The notes: a model not told the origin generated them from the letters alone. DNA of 64,000 nucleotides from 2-02-FULL-55-14 sp964581115 (GCA_964581115.1 CAZOMY010000004.1:1-64000), one strand, 5' to 3'; counted from the stretch's first letter, positions 36,609 to 45,930 are shown. Made by a program: numbers and translations.

Positions 36609-37700
36609 TCACATCCGTACAAACCATTTCCCCGGCAACTGACGCACCAAGCCCTTGAACTCCAATCCGAGCAGCGCGACTAGTGCGTCGGCGGGTCCTA
36701 ACGAGGATCGTTCCGCCAGTTCGTCAATGTGCACGGGCTCGACGGTCACCAGGTCGTAGATCGTCCGCTCGAACAGCGTCAGGTCAGGGATCGGCATGAC
36801 CGACACTTGAGCTGATGAGACTGGAGAGATCTGGAGTTCGGCAAAGACGTCCTTCAATTCCGTGACGAGCTTGGCGCGGCCGTCCCGAATGAGAGCATGA
36901 GGACCGGCGCTGCGTGGGTCATGGATCGGTCCCGGCACCGCAAACACTTCCCGCCCTTGGTCGAGCGCCGAGGAGGCCGTGATCATCGCTCCGCCGTCGA
37001 GCGCCGACTCGATCACGATGGTCCCGAGCGTCATGCCGCTGACGATGCGGTTGCGACGGGGGAAATTGGTCGGATCGGGCTTCGTGCCGAACGGAAACTC
37101 CGAGATGACCGCGCCGCTTTCAGAGATCTGTCGCATGAGCCTGGCATTTTCGGCAGGATACGGCACATCGATCCCCGAGCCGAGTACGGCGAGCGTCCGG
37201 CCGCCCGATCCCAATGCCGCGGAATGGGCGATCGTATCAATGCCGCGCGCCAAGCCGCTCACGACGACGATCGACCGATCGACCACACCCCTCGTCATCT
37301 CCTCAGCCACCCTCCGACCGTAAGGGCTCGGATGCCGCGTGCCGACGATCGCGAGGCTGCATCGGTCCCGTTCGTTGAGTTGCCCCAAGACGAACAATAG
37401 CACCGGCGGATCGTAGATGGAGGCGAGCGCGGCGGGATAGCGCTCATCGCCGAACCCGATGATCTCCGCTCCCAGCGCCTTGGACCTTCTGAGCTGTGAT
37501 TCCGCGTAGGACCCTGTTGCCCGGGCGATCAGCATCGCCGTAGCGCGATCGATGCCCCGAACACGGATCAATGCCCTCGGAGGGGCTGATAGAACATGGG
37601 AAGGATCGTGGAATTGTTCGAGCAGCGCGCGGATCCGGATCGGACCCAGCCGCGGGATCGAGACCAGCGTCAACAGGTCCCGTACGTCGTACGGTCCCAT
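36609..37700 (-). CDS. dprA: DNA-processing protein DprA
   Basis: About 363 residues from ATG 37700, which has a GAGGGGG run 6 nt upstream. An N-terminal helical region with helix-hairpin-helix-like RLGPIRIRALLEQF is followed by the Rossmann-like DprA core (VGTRHPSPYGRRVAEEMTRG, VSGLARGIDTIAH, VLGSGIDVPYPAENA, SEFPFGTKP, NFPRRNRIVSGM) and a C-terminal winged-helix domain (about 300-360). It loads RecA onto incoming single-stranded DNA in natural transformation. It follows the GlmM-like gene by 56 bp. Confidence 0.95.
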   Translation of the reverse strand: MGPYDVRDLLTLVSIPRLGPIRIRALLEQFHDPSHVLSAPPRALIRVRGIDRATAMLIARATGSYAESQLRRSKALGAEIIGFGDERYPAALASIYDPPVLLFVLGQLNERDRCSLAIVGTRHPSPYGRRVAEEMTRGVVDRSIVVVSGLARGIDTIAHSAALGSGGRTLAVLGSGIDVPYPAENARLMRQISESGAVISEFPFGTKPDPTNFPRRNRIVSGMTLGTIVIESALDGGAMITASSALDQGREVFAVPGPIHDPRSAGPHALIRDGRAKLVTELKDVFAELQISPVSSAQVSVMPIPDLTLFERTIYDLVTVEPVHIDELAERSSLGPADALVALLGLEFKGLVRQLPGKWFVRM

Positions 37701-37756
37701 GACATCCCCCTCAGGATGATGGTGAGCATCCAAGCGGACCTTCGTCCGCCCCGTCC

Positions 37757-39121
37757 TCAGCGAAGGATCTGCTCGGTGTAGCGACGAACAAGCTGGTCAG
37801 CCTGCTCGCGATCCGGCGCTTCGGCGATGATACGAATGATCGGCTCGGTGTTCGAGAGCCGCAGATGGATCCAGGAATCCGGCAGATCGATCTTCAATCC
37901 GTCGTCGGTGTTGATGCGTCCCGACGGACCGACCTCTGCAGCGATCCGGGTCAACCGTTGCCGCGCGTCGAGGCTGCCCACGTCGACCTTCCCCTTGGAG
38001 ATCGCGTACTGCGGCAGTGAGGCCCTCCAGCTTGACGTCGGCCCGTCATGCTCTGCGAGCGCCTGCAAAACCAGGCCGACGCCCACGAGCGCGTCGCGTC
38101 CGGCGTGAACGGCGGGATAGATGACGCCGCCGCTCCCCTCGCCTCCGATGACCGAACCGCTCTCCAGCATTCGTTTTGCCACGTTGATCTCGCCGACCGG
38201 CGTTCGAAGGCAGGAGGCCCCGTAGCGCTTCGCAACATCCTCGACGGCGCGCGTGGTCGAGAGATTGACGACGACGGTGTGGCCTGACGCGCCGCGTTCC
38301 TGCTCCCTTCGGAGGACGAGGTCGACGGCTGTCGTCACCGTATATTCCTCCCCGATCGGTTCGCCACGCTCGTCGATCACCACCAGACGGTCCGCATCGG
38401 GATCGATCGCCAGGCCGACGTCGGCCTTCTCGGCTTTGACGCGCGACGACAGGTCGCTGAGATTCTCAGGGATCGGCTCGGGTGTGTGTGCGAACACGCC
38501 GCTGACGTCGCAGTACAGCTCGATGACATCGCAACCCAGGTCGCGCAGCAATTCCGGCACGACCGTTCCGCCGGAGGCATTGACGCAGTCCACGACCACG
38601 CGCAACCGGCGCTTTCGGATGATCTCAGGACGAAGGACGGGCATGTCGAGGACAGCTCGGACGTGCATGTTGCGCACATCCCTTCGGTCGGTTCGCTGCC
38701 CGAGCCGGTCCCATGACCGGTACTCCAAGCGGCGCTGGTCCGCTATGGCCCAGAAGGCCTTGTTCTCGTCGGCATTCAGAAAGAGCCCGGTCCGGGAGAA
38801 GAACTTCAGACCATTCCAGATCATCGGGTTGTGGCTCGCTGTGACGGAGATCCCTCCCGCGAGGCCAAGTCGTTCGACGGCCAGTGCCACGGTGGGGGTC
38901 GGAACGATGCCAAGGTCAATGACATCGGACCCCATCTGGCGCAGAGCGCCCGAGACAAGGTCGACGATCGGAGGGCCGCTGATGCGACCGTCGCGGCCGA
39001 CGGCGATCGGGCCGTGTTCGCAGTATTCGGAATATGCAGCGGCGTACTTGACGACGACCTCGGGGGTCAGGGTTGTGCCGACGACTCCTCGAATCCCCGA
39101 GATGCTGACCATAAGCGACAC
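37757..39121 (-). CDS. glmM: Phosphoglucosamine mutase / phosphohexomutase (GlmM-like)
   Basis: About 454 residues. I choose GTG 39121 (MSLMVSISGIRG) because GAGG lies 5 nt upstream and the N-terminus then matches the family; ATG 39112 is the alternative. Motifs: catalytic serine 96 in TASHNP, metal loop DPDADR (240-245), sugar loop GGEGSGG (326-332) and phosphate-binding RLSNTEPIIRII near the C-terminus. The GGEGSGG form resembles the archaeal-type phosphoglucosamine mutases; phosphomannomutase activity is possible too. It would supply glucosamine-1-phosphate for UDP-GlcNAc. It has its own promoter and probably carries dprA. Confidence 0.88.
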   Translation of the reverse strand: MSLMVSISGIRGVVGTTLTPEVVVKYAAAYSEYCEHGPIAVGRDGRISGPPIVDLVSGALRQMGSDVIDLGIVPTPTVALAVERLGLAGGISVTASHNPMIWNGLKFFSRTGLFLNADENKAFWAIADQRRLEYRSWDRLGQRTDRRDVRNMHVRAVLDMPVLRPEIIRKRRLRVVVDCVNASGGTVVPELLRDLGCDVIELYCDVSGVFAHTPEPIPENLSDLSSRVKAEKADVGLAIDPDADRLVVIDERGEPIGEEYTVTTAVDLVLRREQERGASGHTVVVNLSTTRAVEDVAKRYGASCLRTPVGEINVAKRMLESGSVIGGEGSGGVIYPAVHAGRDALVGVGLVLQALAEHDGPTSSWRASLPQYAISKGKVDVGSLDARQRLTRIAAEVGPSGRINTDDGLKIDLPDSWIHLRLSNTEPIIRIIAEAPDREQADQLVRRYTEQILR

Positions 39122-39145
39122 AGGCACCTCAAGAAAATGTGCGGG

Positions 39146-39174
39146 AATATAGCCACGGTGGCCGGCAGAATCAA
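39146..39174 (-). promoter_or_regulatory. Candidate glmM promoter (TTG-N20-TATATT)
   Basis: On the minus strand TTG, 20 nt, TATATT. Predicted start near 39139 leaves an 18-nt leader with GAGG before the GTG start. The divergent promoter for the AMMECR1 gene lies 16 bp away. Confidence 0.5.
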
Positions 39175-39189
39175 CCTGCATGAGCTTCC

Positions 39190-39218
39190 TTGAATGTCAC
39201 TTGGCGCCTCGGTACCTT
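39190..39218 (+). promoter_or_regulatory. Candidate promoter of the AMMECR1 operon (TTG-N20-TACCTT)
   Basis: TTG at 39190-39192, 20 nt, TACCTT at 39213-39218 followed by TC. Predicted start near 39225, a leader of about 43 nt to ATG 39268. It may drive the AMMECR1-Memo-DUF2520 and following genes. Confidence 0.5.
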
Positions 39219-39267
39219 TCGGAAGCCGCTCCCGAGTTGTCGGCGTTCGTGGGGAGCGGTCACGACC

Positions 39268-39840
39268 ATGAACGGCGTCAAGCTGACTCCCGAGGAAAAG
39301 CGGACGCTGATCCGATTGGCGCGGGCAACCATCGCGAGGTGGGCGGGCTTTCCTGCGACCATACCCGAGGCATCAGGTCGCCTCGTCGCAGAGAAGCGCG
39401 GGGTCTTTGTGACGCTCCGCATGCATGGGGACCTCCGCGGATGCATCGGATACATCCAGCCGTTCGAGACCGTCGCCGACGCGGTCCGAGAGCTTGCCAT
39501 CAAGTCGGCCAGCGAAGATCCGCGATTCGACCCGGTGACTCCCGAAGAGATCGGACACATCTGCATCGAGATCTCCGTCCTCACCCCCTTGATCCCGATT
39601 TCAGGCCCTGACGAGGTCATGGTCGGTCGCGACGGACTCGTCGTTGAATCGGGTTGGCGCCGGGGGCTCTTGTTGCCCGAAGTTGCCACCGACGAAGGAT
39701 GGGATGCCGAAGAGTTTCTGTCGGGCACCTGCCGGAAGGCAGGGCTCGGACGTGATGCTTGGCGGCGCCCGGGCATCAAGCTCTACCGATTTGAGACCGA
39801 ACATTTTTCCGAAGCGGACGAAGGGGGATCGCTGCGATGA
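39268..39840 (+). CDS. AMMECR1 domain protein (AmmeMemoRadiSam system protein A)
   Basis: About 190 residues from ATG 39268 (the open frame begins at 39190, but that overlaps the promoter). The invariant AMMECR1 motif LRGCIGYI lies at 56-63, and the LTPEEKRTLIRLARATI opening and WDAEEFLSGTCRKAGL C-terminal helix are typical. The family is found with Memo and often a radical SAM protein, and its chemistry is unknown. Its stop codon overlaps the Memo start (ATGATG), so translation is coupled. Confidence 0.93.
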   Translation: MNGVKLTPEEKRTLIRLARATIARWAGFPATIPEASGRLVAEKRGVFVTLRMHGDLRGCIGYIQPFETVADAVRELAIKSASEDPRFDPVTPEEIGHICIEISVLTPLIPISGPDEVMVGRDGLVVESGWRRGLLLPEVATDEGWDAEEFLSGTCRKAGLGRDAWRRPGIKLYRFETEHFSEADEGGSLR

Positions 39841-40676
39841 TGTCCGCGACAGCCATCCGTCCGCCCGCCGTTGCCGGGCTCTTCTATCCGGGGAATACAG
39901 CGACCTTGCGCCGCGCCGTCGAGTCCATGTTGCGCGATGCCTCGGCAGAACTGTCCCCGGCTTCCGGTCGCGTGGTCGGAGCAATTGTGCCTCATGCCGG
40001 TTACCAGTACTCCGGCCGAACCGCCGCGACCGTGTATCACCTTCTCGCTTCTGAAGCGATCGACACCGTCGTGTTCGTCGGACCAAGCCATCGGGAGGCC
40101 TTCCGCGGCTCGGCGGTCTTTCCCGGTTCCGCTTTTGCGACGCCACTGGGGAATGCTGCCATCGACGAAGAACTCGCGGCGGCTCTCTCGGCCGCGGGAG
40201 GCTCGGTGGTGGCCTCCGCCGCAGGCCATCGACAAGAGCACGCCATCGAGGTACAGGTGCCGTTTCTGCAGGTCGTGTGTCCGAAAGCGCGCATCGTTGC
40301 GGTGACGATGGGCGATCAGAGCGTCCGCTCGTGCGACGAACTCGCCGATGCACTGTCGGCCGTGCTGGCGGGCCGATCGGCGACGATGATCGCCTCCTCC
40401 GACCTGTCGCACTACCATCCGTATGACGAGGCCGTGCACCTGGACCGGATCGTAGCCAGCCACGTGCGCACCTACCAGGTCGAGCGGTTGCAGGACGACC
40501 TGCAGCATGACCGGGTCGAAGCCTGTGGCGGCGGACCCATGGTCGCCGTGATGAAGGCAGCCCGGACGCTCGGCGCCACGAAGGCCACGGTCCTCCATGC
40601 CTGCAATTCAGGCGATGTCACCGGAGATCGCTCGGGCGTTGTTGGCTATCTTTCGGCCATCCTCACCACTTCCTGA
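39837..40676 (+). CDS. Memo family protein (AmmeMemoRadiSam system protein B)
   Basis: A 279-residue protein of the Memo/class III dioxygenase-like fold. Conserved features: RPPAVAGLFYPG (8-19), VPHAGYQYSG with His53 (51-60), VGPSHR (81-86), SSDLSHYHPYDEA and a late HACNSGD. Mammalian Memo1 binds copper or iron through the equivalent His, His and Cys. ATG at 39837 is followed directly by a second ATG. Coupled to AMMECR1; only 2 nt precede the next gene. Confidence 0.93.
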   Translation: MMSATAIRPPAVAGLFYPGNTATLRRAVESMLRDASAELSPASGRVVGAIVPHAGYQYSGRTAATVYHLLASEAIDTVVFVGPSHREAFRGSAVFPGSAFATPLGNAAIDEELAAALSAAGGSVVASAAGHRQEHAIEVQVPFLQVVCPKARIVAVTMGDQSVRSCDELADALSAVLAGRSATMIASSDLSHYHPYDEAVHLDRIVASHVRTYQVERLQDDLQHDRVEACGGGPMVAVMKAARTLGATKATVLHACNSGDVTGDRSGVVGYLSAILTTS

Positions 40677-40678
40677 TC

Positions 40679-41506
40679 ATGCCATCATCCAAGCCCACCA
40701 TCGCGCTGATCGGCGCAGGCTCGGTCGGCACGTCGATGGCGATCCATGTCCGCCGTCTCGGCTATGACGTGGTTGCCGTCGTTGCTCGTCATCGCGCGTC
40801 GGCACGCCGCCTGGCGCTTCGCGTCGGTTGCCGGAGGTACGGTACGTCGGTGGCGGTCATTCCGGAGCGTGTCGGCCTGGTGGTACTGGCCGTGCCGGAT
40901 CCGGAGATCCGCGCCGTCGCCATGTCGCTCGCCGCAAGTCATGAGTGGAGCCGTCGGACCGCGTTCATTCACTGCTCCGGAGCGCTTTCGAGCGATGTGC
41001 TTTTCGTGCTCCGCGCGTGTGGCCACCGCGTCGCCTCGGTCCATCCGATCCAGACATTTCCGCGCGCGGCTCTAGGTTTCGCGGACGCGACGTTGCTGCA
41101 GGGCATTGCCTGGGGTGTCGAGGCGGCTCAGGAACATCGCGCGTGGGCCGAACGGCTTGTCAGGCAGTGGAAGGGCAGACCCATCCAGGTTCCGAAAGAG
41201 GCGAAAATTGCGTACCATCTTGCTTGTACGTTCGCATCGAACTACCCCGTCCTCCTATGGCAGTTGACGGAGGAACTGGCACGCTCCGCGCGCATTCCAG
41301 GCGGGCTCGGAGCGTTCATGCCGTTGATCCTCGAGAGTCTTGGCTACGCATACGAGCTCGGCCCGAAGCGCGCTCTGACCGGTCCGGCAGCGCGAGGCGA
41401 CGTGACGTTGCTGCGCCAGCACCGCGATGTGCTGCGTCGGTCGCATCGGGCCTGGCTCCCGTTGTTCGACGCTCTGGTCCAAATGGCCGGACGCCGCGTT
41501 CGCTGA
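40679..41506 (+). CDS. Rossmann-like/DUF2520 oxidoreductase-like protein
   Basis: A 275-residue protein with an N-terminal dinucleotide-binding fold (IALIGAGSVGTSMAIHVRRLG) similar to ketopantoate and pyrroline-5-carboxylate reductases, then HCSGALSSDVL and HPIQTFP, and a helical C-terminal DUF2520 domain with FASNYPVLL and GPAARGDVTLLRQH. The family has no proven substrate. It follows Memo by 2 nt. Confidence 0.9.
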   Translation: MPSSKPTIALIGAGSVGTSMAIHVRRLGYDVVAVVARHRASARRLALRVGCRRYGTSVAVIPERVGLVVLAVPDPEIRAVAMSLAASHEWSRRTAFIHCSGALSSDVLFVLRACGHRVASVHPIQTFPRAALGFADATLLQGIAWGVEAAQEHRAWAERLVRQWKGRPIQVPKEAKIAYHLACTFASNYPVLLWQLTEELARSARIPGGLGAFMPLILESLGYAYELGPKRALTGPAARGDVTLLRQHRDVLRRSHRAWLPLFDALVQMAGRRVR

Positions 41507-41525
41507 TCAACTTCCGGGTATCCTT

Positions 41526-42308
41526 ATGTCCTACCAGACGCTGCTCGTTGACGTGACCGATCGTATCTGCACGGTCACGATCAATCGTCCCGAAAAGCTC
41601 AATGCCCTCAATGCACAGGCCAAGACCGAGTTGCGCGACCTGTTTGAGTCACTCACGACGGATGAGGCGGTCGATGTCGTCATCATCACCGGGGCGGGGG
41701 AACGATCCTTCGTCGCCGGAACGGATATCGGCGAGCTTTCAACCCTGAACGCCACCTCCGGACGTCCGTTCGCGGCTGCGGGGCAGTCGGTCTTCTCTCG
41801 TATCGAAGGACTGGGCAAGCCCGTCATCGCGGCCGTCAATGGCTACGCCTTAGGTGGTGGCTGCGAGCTGGCCCTGGCGTGCCACATTCGCATCGCATCG
41901 GACAATGCCAGGTTCGGCCAGCCGGAGGTGAATCTCGGCGTCATCCCCGGCTACGGCGGCACTCAGCGCCTGCCGAGACTTGTGGGCGAAGGGCGGGCGA
42001 TGGAGATGATCCTCTCAGGAGAACCGATCGATGCCCAGGAGGCTTTGCGGATCGGACTGGTCAACAAAGTCGTACCGCTTTCCGAATTGATGCCGACCTG
42101 CCGCGCTCTGGCTGCGAAGATCGCTTCGAAAGGTCAGCCGGCCGTTCGTCTGGCGGTCCAGGCGGTCCATGCGTCGCAGGAGATGCATCTGGACGAAGGT
42201 TTGGAGATGGAGGCCGGCCTTTTTGGGACCGCCTGCGGGACCGAGGACTTCAAAGAGGGCGTCGCCGCGTTCCTCGAAAAGCGCAAGCCAAAGTTCACCG
42301 GCCAGTAG
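41526..42308 (+). CDS. Enoyl-CoA hydratase/isomerase (crotonase family)
   Basis: A 260-residue crotonase from ATG 41526. Both catalytic glutamates of true hydratases are present (E114 in GGGCELALAC, E134 in FGQPEVNLGVIPGYGGTQ), as is the oxyanion-hole loop around AGTDIGEL. It likely hydrates trans-2-enoyl-CoA in fatty-acid or amino-acid breakdown. No partner beta-oxidation genes are adjacent. The long upstream open frame overlaps the previous gene and is not used. Confidence 0.93.
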   Translation: MSYQTLLVDVTDRICTVTINRPEKLNALNAQAKTELRDLFESLTTDEAVDVVIITGAGERSFVAGTDIGELSTLNATSGRPFAAAGQSVFSRIEGLGKPVIAAVNGYALGGGCELALACHIRIASDNARFGQPEVNLGVIPGYGGTQRLPRLVGEGRAMEMILSGEPIDAQEALRIGLVNKVVPLSELMPTCRALAAKIASKGQPAVRLAVQAVHASQEMHLDEGLEMEAGLFGTACGTEDFKEGVAAFLEKRKPKFTGQ

Positions 42309-42325
42309 GAGCAACGGTGTACGTC

Positions 42326-42395
42326 GACACCCGATTCCCAACACCCAATTCCCGATCCCCAATCCCCAATACCCATTCCCACTACCCGATTCCCG
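42326..42395. repeat. CCCCAAT-type heptamer tract upstream of glyQS
   Basis: About ten units such as GATTCCC, AACACCC, AATTCCC, GATCCCC, AATCCCC and AATACCC; all but one (a 6-mer) are 7 nt. It ends 5 nt before the glycyl-tRNA synthetase ATG and so occupies the place of its ribosome-binding site. The units look like the short tandemly repeated heptamers described in cyanobacteria. Confidence 0.8.
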
Positions 42396-42399
42396 CTCT

Positions 42400-43881
42400 A
42401 TGTCTTCCCCCAAGCCCTCCGATGGCGCAAAGCTCATGGAAAAGATCGTTTCGCTGGCCAAGCGTCGTGGTTTCGTATTTCAATCCAGCGAGATCTATGG
42501 CGGCCTGAACGGCTGCTGGGACTACGGCCCGCTCGGGGTGGAGATGCTCACCAACCTCAAGATGGCCTGGTGGCGCAACATGACCTACCGGGAGAACGTG
42601 GAAGGAATCGACGCCTCGATCCTGATGCATCCACGCGTGTGGGAGGCCTCGGGACATGTCGAGAACTTCACCGATCCGATGGTCGATTGCCGCCAGTGCA
42701 AGGCCCGCTACCGCACCGACGTACTCGTTGATGAACTGTCGTTCAAGAAGAAGAAGGACGTTCTGCGAGAGCTCGAGCCGGGCGCGTATGAAGGCCAGCA
42801 GCCTGATGCGAAGATCGTATCGGCGTTCGAGAGCCTCGCCGGCACCGAGTCGGGGCTTGCGCGGATCATCGCGGCGCTGAGTTGCCCGGCATGCGGCAAC
42901 AAGGGCACGTTCACCGAAGCGCGCAAGTTCAACCTGATGTTCAAGACGTTCGTCGGGCCGGTGGAGGATGCGTCCGCCGTCGTCTTCCTGCGACCCGAGA
43001 CGGCGCAGGGGATCTTCGTCAACTTCCTGAACGTGCAGAGCGCTTCACGGCAGAAGCTGCCGTTCGGTATCGCCCAGATCGGCAAGGCCTTCCGGAACGA
43101 AATCAACACGAAGAACTTTCTGTTCCGTACGCGCGAGTTCGAGCAGATGGAGATGCAGTTCTTCGTGAAGCCGGGGACGGACGACGAGTGGTTCGAGTAC
43201 TGGCGCGCCGAACGACTGAAATGGTTCCACGAGCTCGGTATGCGTCCGGAGAAATTGCGGTGGCACCAACATCCGCCCGACAAGCTGGCGCACTACGCCA
43301 AGGACGCCTACGACGTCGAGTACGAGTTCCCGTTCGGTTGGGGGGAGGTGGAAGGGGTGCACAACCGCACCGATTACGACCTGGGTCGCCATGAGCAATA
43401 CTCGGGCAAGAACATGAAGTACTTCGATGAGGAGACGAAGGAGCGCTTCACGCCGTACGTCATCGAGACTTCGATCGGCGCAAGCCGCTCGTTCATGGCA
43501 TTCCTCGTCGACGCGTACCACGAAGAGGAGGCGCCCACCGCCGAAGGCGGCTCCGAGGTCCGTACGGTGCTGAAATTCCATCCCAAGCTTGCTCCGATCA
43601 AGGCCGCTGTCTTTCCGCTCGTGAACCGCGAAGGGATGCCGGAACTGGCCCGAAAGATCGAGGCCGACCTTCGGTCCTCATTCCGCGTGTTCTACGACGA
43701 CAGCGGCGCGGTCGGACGCCGGTACCGGCGTCAGGATGAGGTCGGGACGCCGTTCTGTATCACGGTCGATTCGCAGACCCTGCAGGATCAGACGGTGACG
43801 GTGCGGCAGCGCGACTCGATGGCGCAGGAGCGCGTGTCGGCCGATCGCGTGAAGGAATTCCTCCTTCGGTCGCTGGCCTAA
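42400..43881 (+). CDS. glyQS: Glycine-tRNA ligase, single-chain alpha2 type
   Basis: A 493-residue class II synthetase of the homodimeric kind, not the alpha2-beta2 form. The start ATG 42400 (MSSPKPSDGAKLMEKIVSLAKRR) matches the family; the open frame continues upstream only through the heptamer tract and the previous gene. Features: RRGFVFQSSEIYGG, the FTDPMVDC and CPACGNKG zinc-like cysteines, RPETAQGIFVNF, and motif 2 (FRNEINTKNFLFRTREFEQMEM in part). No Shine-Dalgarno sequence precedes it. Confidence 0.95.
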   Translation: MSSPKPSDGAKLMEKIVSLAKRRGFVFQSSEIYGGLNGCWDYGPLGVEMLTNLKMAWWRNMTYRENVEGIDASILMHPRVWEASGHVENFTDPMVDCRQCKARYRTDVLVDELSFKKKKDVLRELEPGAYEGQQPDAKIVSAFESLAGTESGLARIIAALSCPACGNKGTFTEARKFNLMFKTFVGPVEDASAVVFLRPETAQGIFVNFLNVQSASRQKLPFGIAQIGKAFRNEINTKNFLFRTREFEQMEMQFFVKPGTDDEWFEYWRAERLKWFHELGMRPEKLRWHQHPPDKLAHYAKDAYDVEYEFPFGWGEVEGVHNRTDYDLGRHEQYSGKNMKYFDEETKERFTPYVIETSIGASRSFMAFLVDAYHEEEAPTAEGGSEVRTVLKFHPKLAPIKAAVFPLVNREGMPELARKIEADLRSSFRVFYDDSGAVGRRYRRQDEVGTPFCITVDSQTLQDQTVTVRQRDSMAQERVSADRVKEFLLRSLA

Positions 43882-43892
43882 CGGAGGGGCGC

Positions 43893-45065
43893 GTGCAGCC
43901 GCGGGGACGGATCTGGGTGGTGCTGGTGCTTGCAGGTCTCATTGTTCGGCCTTCGGCGGCGCAGTGGCTGCAAGATCCCGAAACTGAGCAACGCATCCAA
44001 CGCGGCGTCGTGCGCATCTACAACCTCGAGTTCGAAGAGGCGGAGCAGGACCTTGCGGAAGTGATCCGCCGGCGTCCGGACCATCCCGCGGGGCACTTCT
44101 TCACGGCGATGGTGCAATGGTGGCGCATTCTCAGTAATTTCAGCTCGACGTCCGAGGACGAGAAGTTCTACCAACTCCTCGAACGTGTCATCGACCTCTG
44201 CGACCGGCGACTGGAAAAGGATGAGAACGACGTCACGGCGCTCTTTTTCAAAGGGGGCGCCGTCGGCTTTCGTGGCAGGCTGCGGGCGAACCGCGGCAAG
44301 TGGGTGGGAGCCGCGAATGACGGCGTGATCGCCCTGCCGCTTGTCCGAAAGGCCTATGCGCTCGATCCGCACAATGCCGACGTTCTGCTGGGAATCGGCA
44401 TCTACAACTACTACGCCGATGTCATTCCGGACCGCTATCCGCTGGTCAAGCCCTTGATGGTCTTCTTTCCCAGCGGCGATCGGAAGCGTGGCCTTCAGCA
44501 ACTGGAGGATGCCTCCCGGCGGGCTGTGTATGCGCGAACGGAGGCGAAGTACTTCCTCATGCAGAACCTATACATGTTCGAGAAGGATTTTGGGAGGGCC
44601 CTCACGCTTGCGCTCGAGTTGCACGCTGCGTATCCGAAGAACCCCCTCTTCCATCGATACGTCGGTCGTTGCTATGTCGCGAACGGACGGCTGACGGCCG
44701 CGAATGAAGTTTTCGAAGAGGTCGACCGTCGGTATCGGACCGGACAGCGGGGCTACGATGTGTACGACGGCAGGGAGGCCTCGTACTATCTCGGGAGGCG
44801 GGAATTCATTGCGGGCAACTACGAAGCGGCTCTCAAGCACTTCTACCGGTGCGACGAAATGTCCCGGACGCTCGACCGGGAAGGTCCCTCCGGTTTCATG
44901 GTCATGGCCAACTTGCAGATCGGCATGATCTACGACCTGCAGGGAAAGCGCACCTATGCGACCCGTCAATACCGGAAGGTGCTGGGAATGAAAGACTATG
45001 AGGGTGCCCATGCGACGGCGCAGAACTACCTCAGCAAACCGTATGGCACACCGCCGGGATCCTGA
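43893..45065 (+). CDS. Exported TPR protein
   Basis: A 390-residue protein starting with GTG 43893. Signal peptide about 1-23 (WVVLVLAGLIVRPSAAQ). TPR-like helical pairs follow, for example FEEAEQDLAEVIRRRPDHP and RALTLALELHAAYPKNP, and an unusual central stretch IGIYNYYADVIPDRYPLVKP with FFPSGDRKRGLQQLE. A similar central phrase occurs in uncharacterised Bacteroidota TPR proteins. Function unknown. It follows glyQS by 11 bp. Confidence 0.75.
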   Translation: MQPRGRIWVVLVLAGLIVRPSAAQWLQDPETEQRIQRGVVRIYNLEFEEAEQDLAEVIRRRPDHPAGHFFTAMVQWWRILSNFSSTSEDEKFYQLLERVIDLCDRRLEKDENDVTALFFKGGAVGFRGRLRANRGKWVGAANDGVIALPLVRKAYALDPHNADVLLGIGIYNYYADVIPDRYPLVKPLMVFFPSGDRKRGLQQLEDASRRAVYARTEAKYFLMQNLYMFEKDFGRALTLALELHAAYPKNPLFHRYVGRCYVANGRLTAANEVFEEVDRRYRTGQRGYDVYDGREASYYLGRREFIAGNYEAALKHFYRCDEMSRTLDREGPSGFMVMANLQIGMIYDLQGKRTYATRQYRKVLGMKDYEGAHATAQNYLSKPYGTPPGS

Positions 45066-45080
45066 ACAGGCCTTGAATCA

Positions 45081-45839
45081 ATGATGAACCCTCTTCCCGT
45101 TGCCCTTCTGCTCGGTCTCGCAGCCGCTGTCGCCGAGATCCTCGGCGGCTTTCTCCTTGTCGCCCAAGGCACTTGGCCTCGTCGGGCCCAACTGACGATG
45201 CTGGCGCTTGGCGCTGGATTCATCCTCGCCCTGGTCTTCCTCAAGATCCTACCGGAAAGCTGGGAAGCGGTCGATGCAGAGGCCTCGGTTGCCATGCTCG
45301 CCGGTTTTGGCACATTGCACTTCTTCGAGCACGCCGTCGTTGGCCACTTGCACTTCGGGGAGGAGGTCCACAAGGAAGCGATGGCCACCCGCATGGCCGG
45401 GCTGACGGCGTTCAGCGGTCTCTTTATTCACGCATTCTTTGACGGTCTTTCGATCTCCGTCAGCGTACAGTTCGACCTCTTCCTGGGACTGCTGGTCTTC
45501 TTTGCAGTCCTGCTCCACAAGTTCCCTGAAGGTCTCACGATCGGGTCGATCATGCTCTCGGCCGGGTTTTCGCGCAATTCGGTCATGCAGGCAGTGGTCG
45601 GCATCGGCATCGCGACGATCCTCGGAGCCGCCTCGCTCATGTTCCTTCCCGCTCTTGACCAGATCTGGATCGCCCGTATCCTTGCATTCTCGGCGGGCAC
45701 GGTTCTGTACGTCGGGGCGACGGACCTCATCCCTGAGCTCAACGCCAGCGAGCAGCGCATCCCGGCCCTGATGGTGTTCGTCGGCATCGCGCTCTTCTAT
45801 ATCAGCGAACTCCTGCTGGCCGAATTCATCGGGCACTGA
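45081..45839 (+). CDS. ZIP family metal transporter
   Basis: A 252-residue inner-membrane protein with about eight hydrophobic segments. The two signature metal-binding helices are HAFFDGLSISVS and HKFPEGLTIGSI, and a histidine-rich cytoplasmic-type loop (HAVVGHLHFGEEVHKEAM) lies between helices 3 and 4. ZIP proteins import zinc or other divalent metals. It is the last gene of the AMMECR1-to-ZIP run and converges on porQ. Confidence 0.92.
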   Translation: MMNPLPVALLLGLAAAVAEILGGFLLVAQGTWPRRAQLTMLALGAGFILALVFLKILPESWEAVDAEASVAMLAGFGTLHFFEHAVVGHLHFGEEVHKEAMATRMAGLTAFSGLFIHAFFDGLSISVSVQFDLFLGLLVFFAVLLHKFPEGLTIGSIMLSAGFSRNSVMQAVVGIGIATILGAASLMFLPALDQIWIARILAFSAGTVLYVGATDLIPELNASEQRIPALMVFVGIALFYISELLLAEFIGH

Positions 45840-45854
45840 TACTGACGGCATCAG

Positions 45855-45892
45855 ACGAAAAGGCCGTCCGGACCGAGTGTCCTGGACGGCCA
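45855..45892. terminator. Terminator between convergent ZIP and porQ genes
   Basis: GGCCGTCC (45862-45869) pairs with GGACGGCC (45884-45891), with inner GGA/TCC pairs. On the minus strand the stem is followed by TTTTCG, so it fits best as the porQ terminator. Confidence 0.75.
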
Positions 45893-45930
45893 TAGTGCTC
45901 CTCTGATCTGCCCTTCGGTGAACTCGATCG

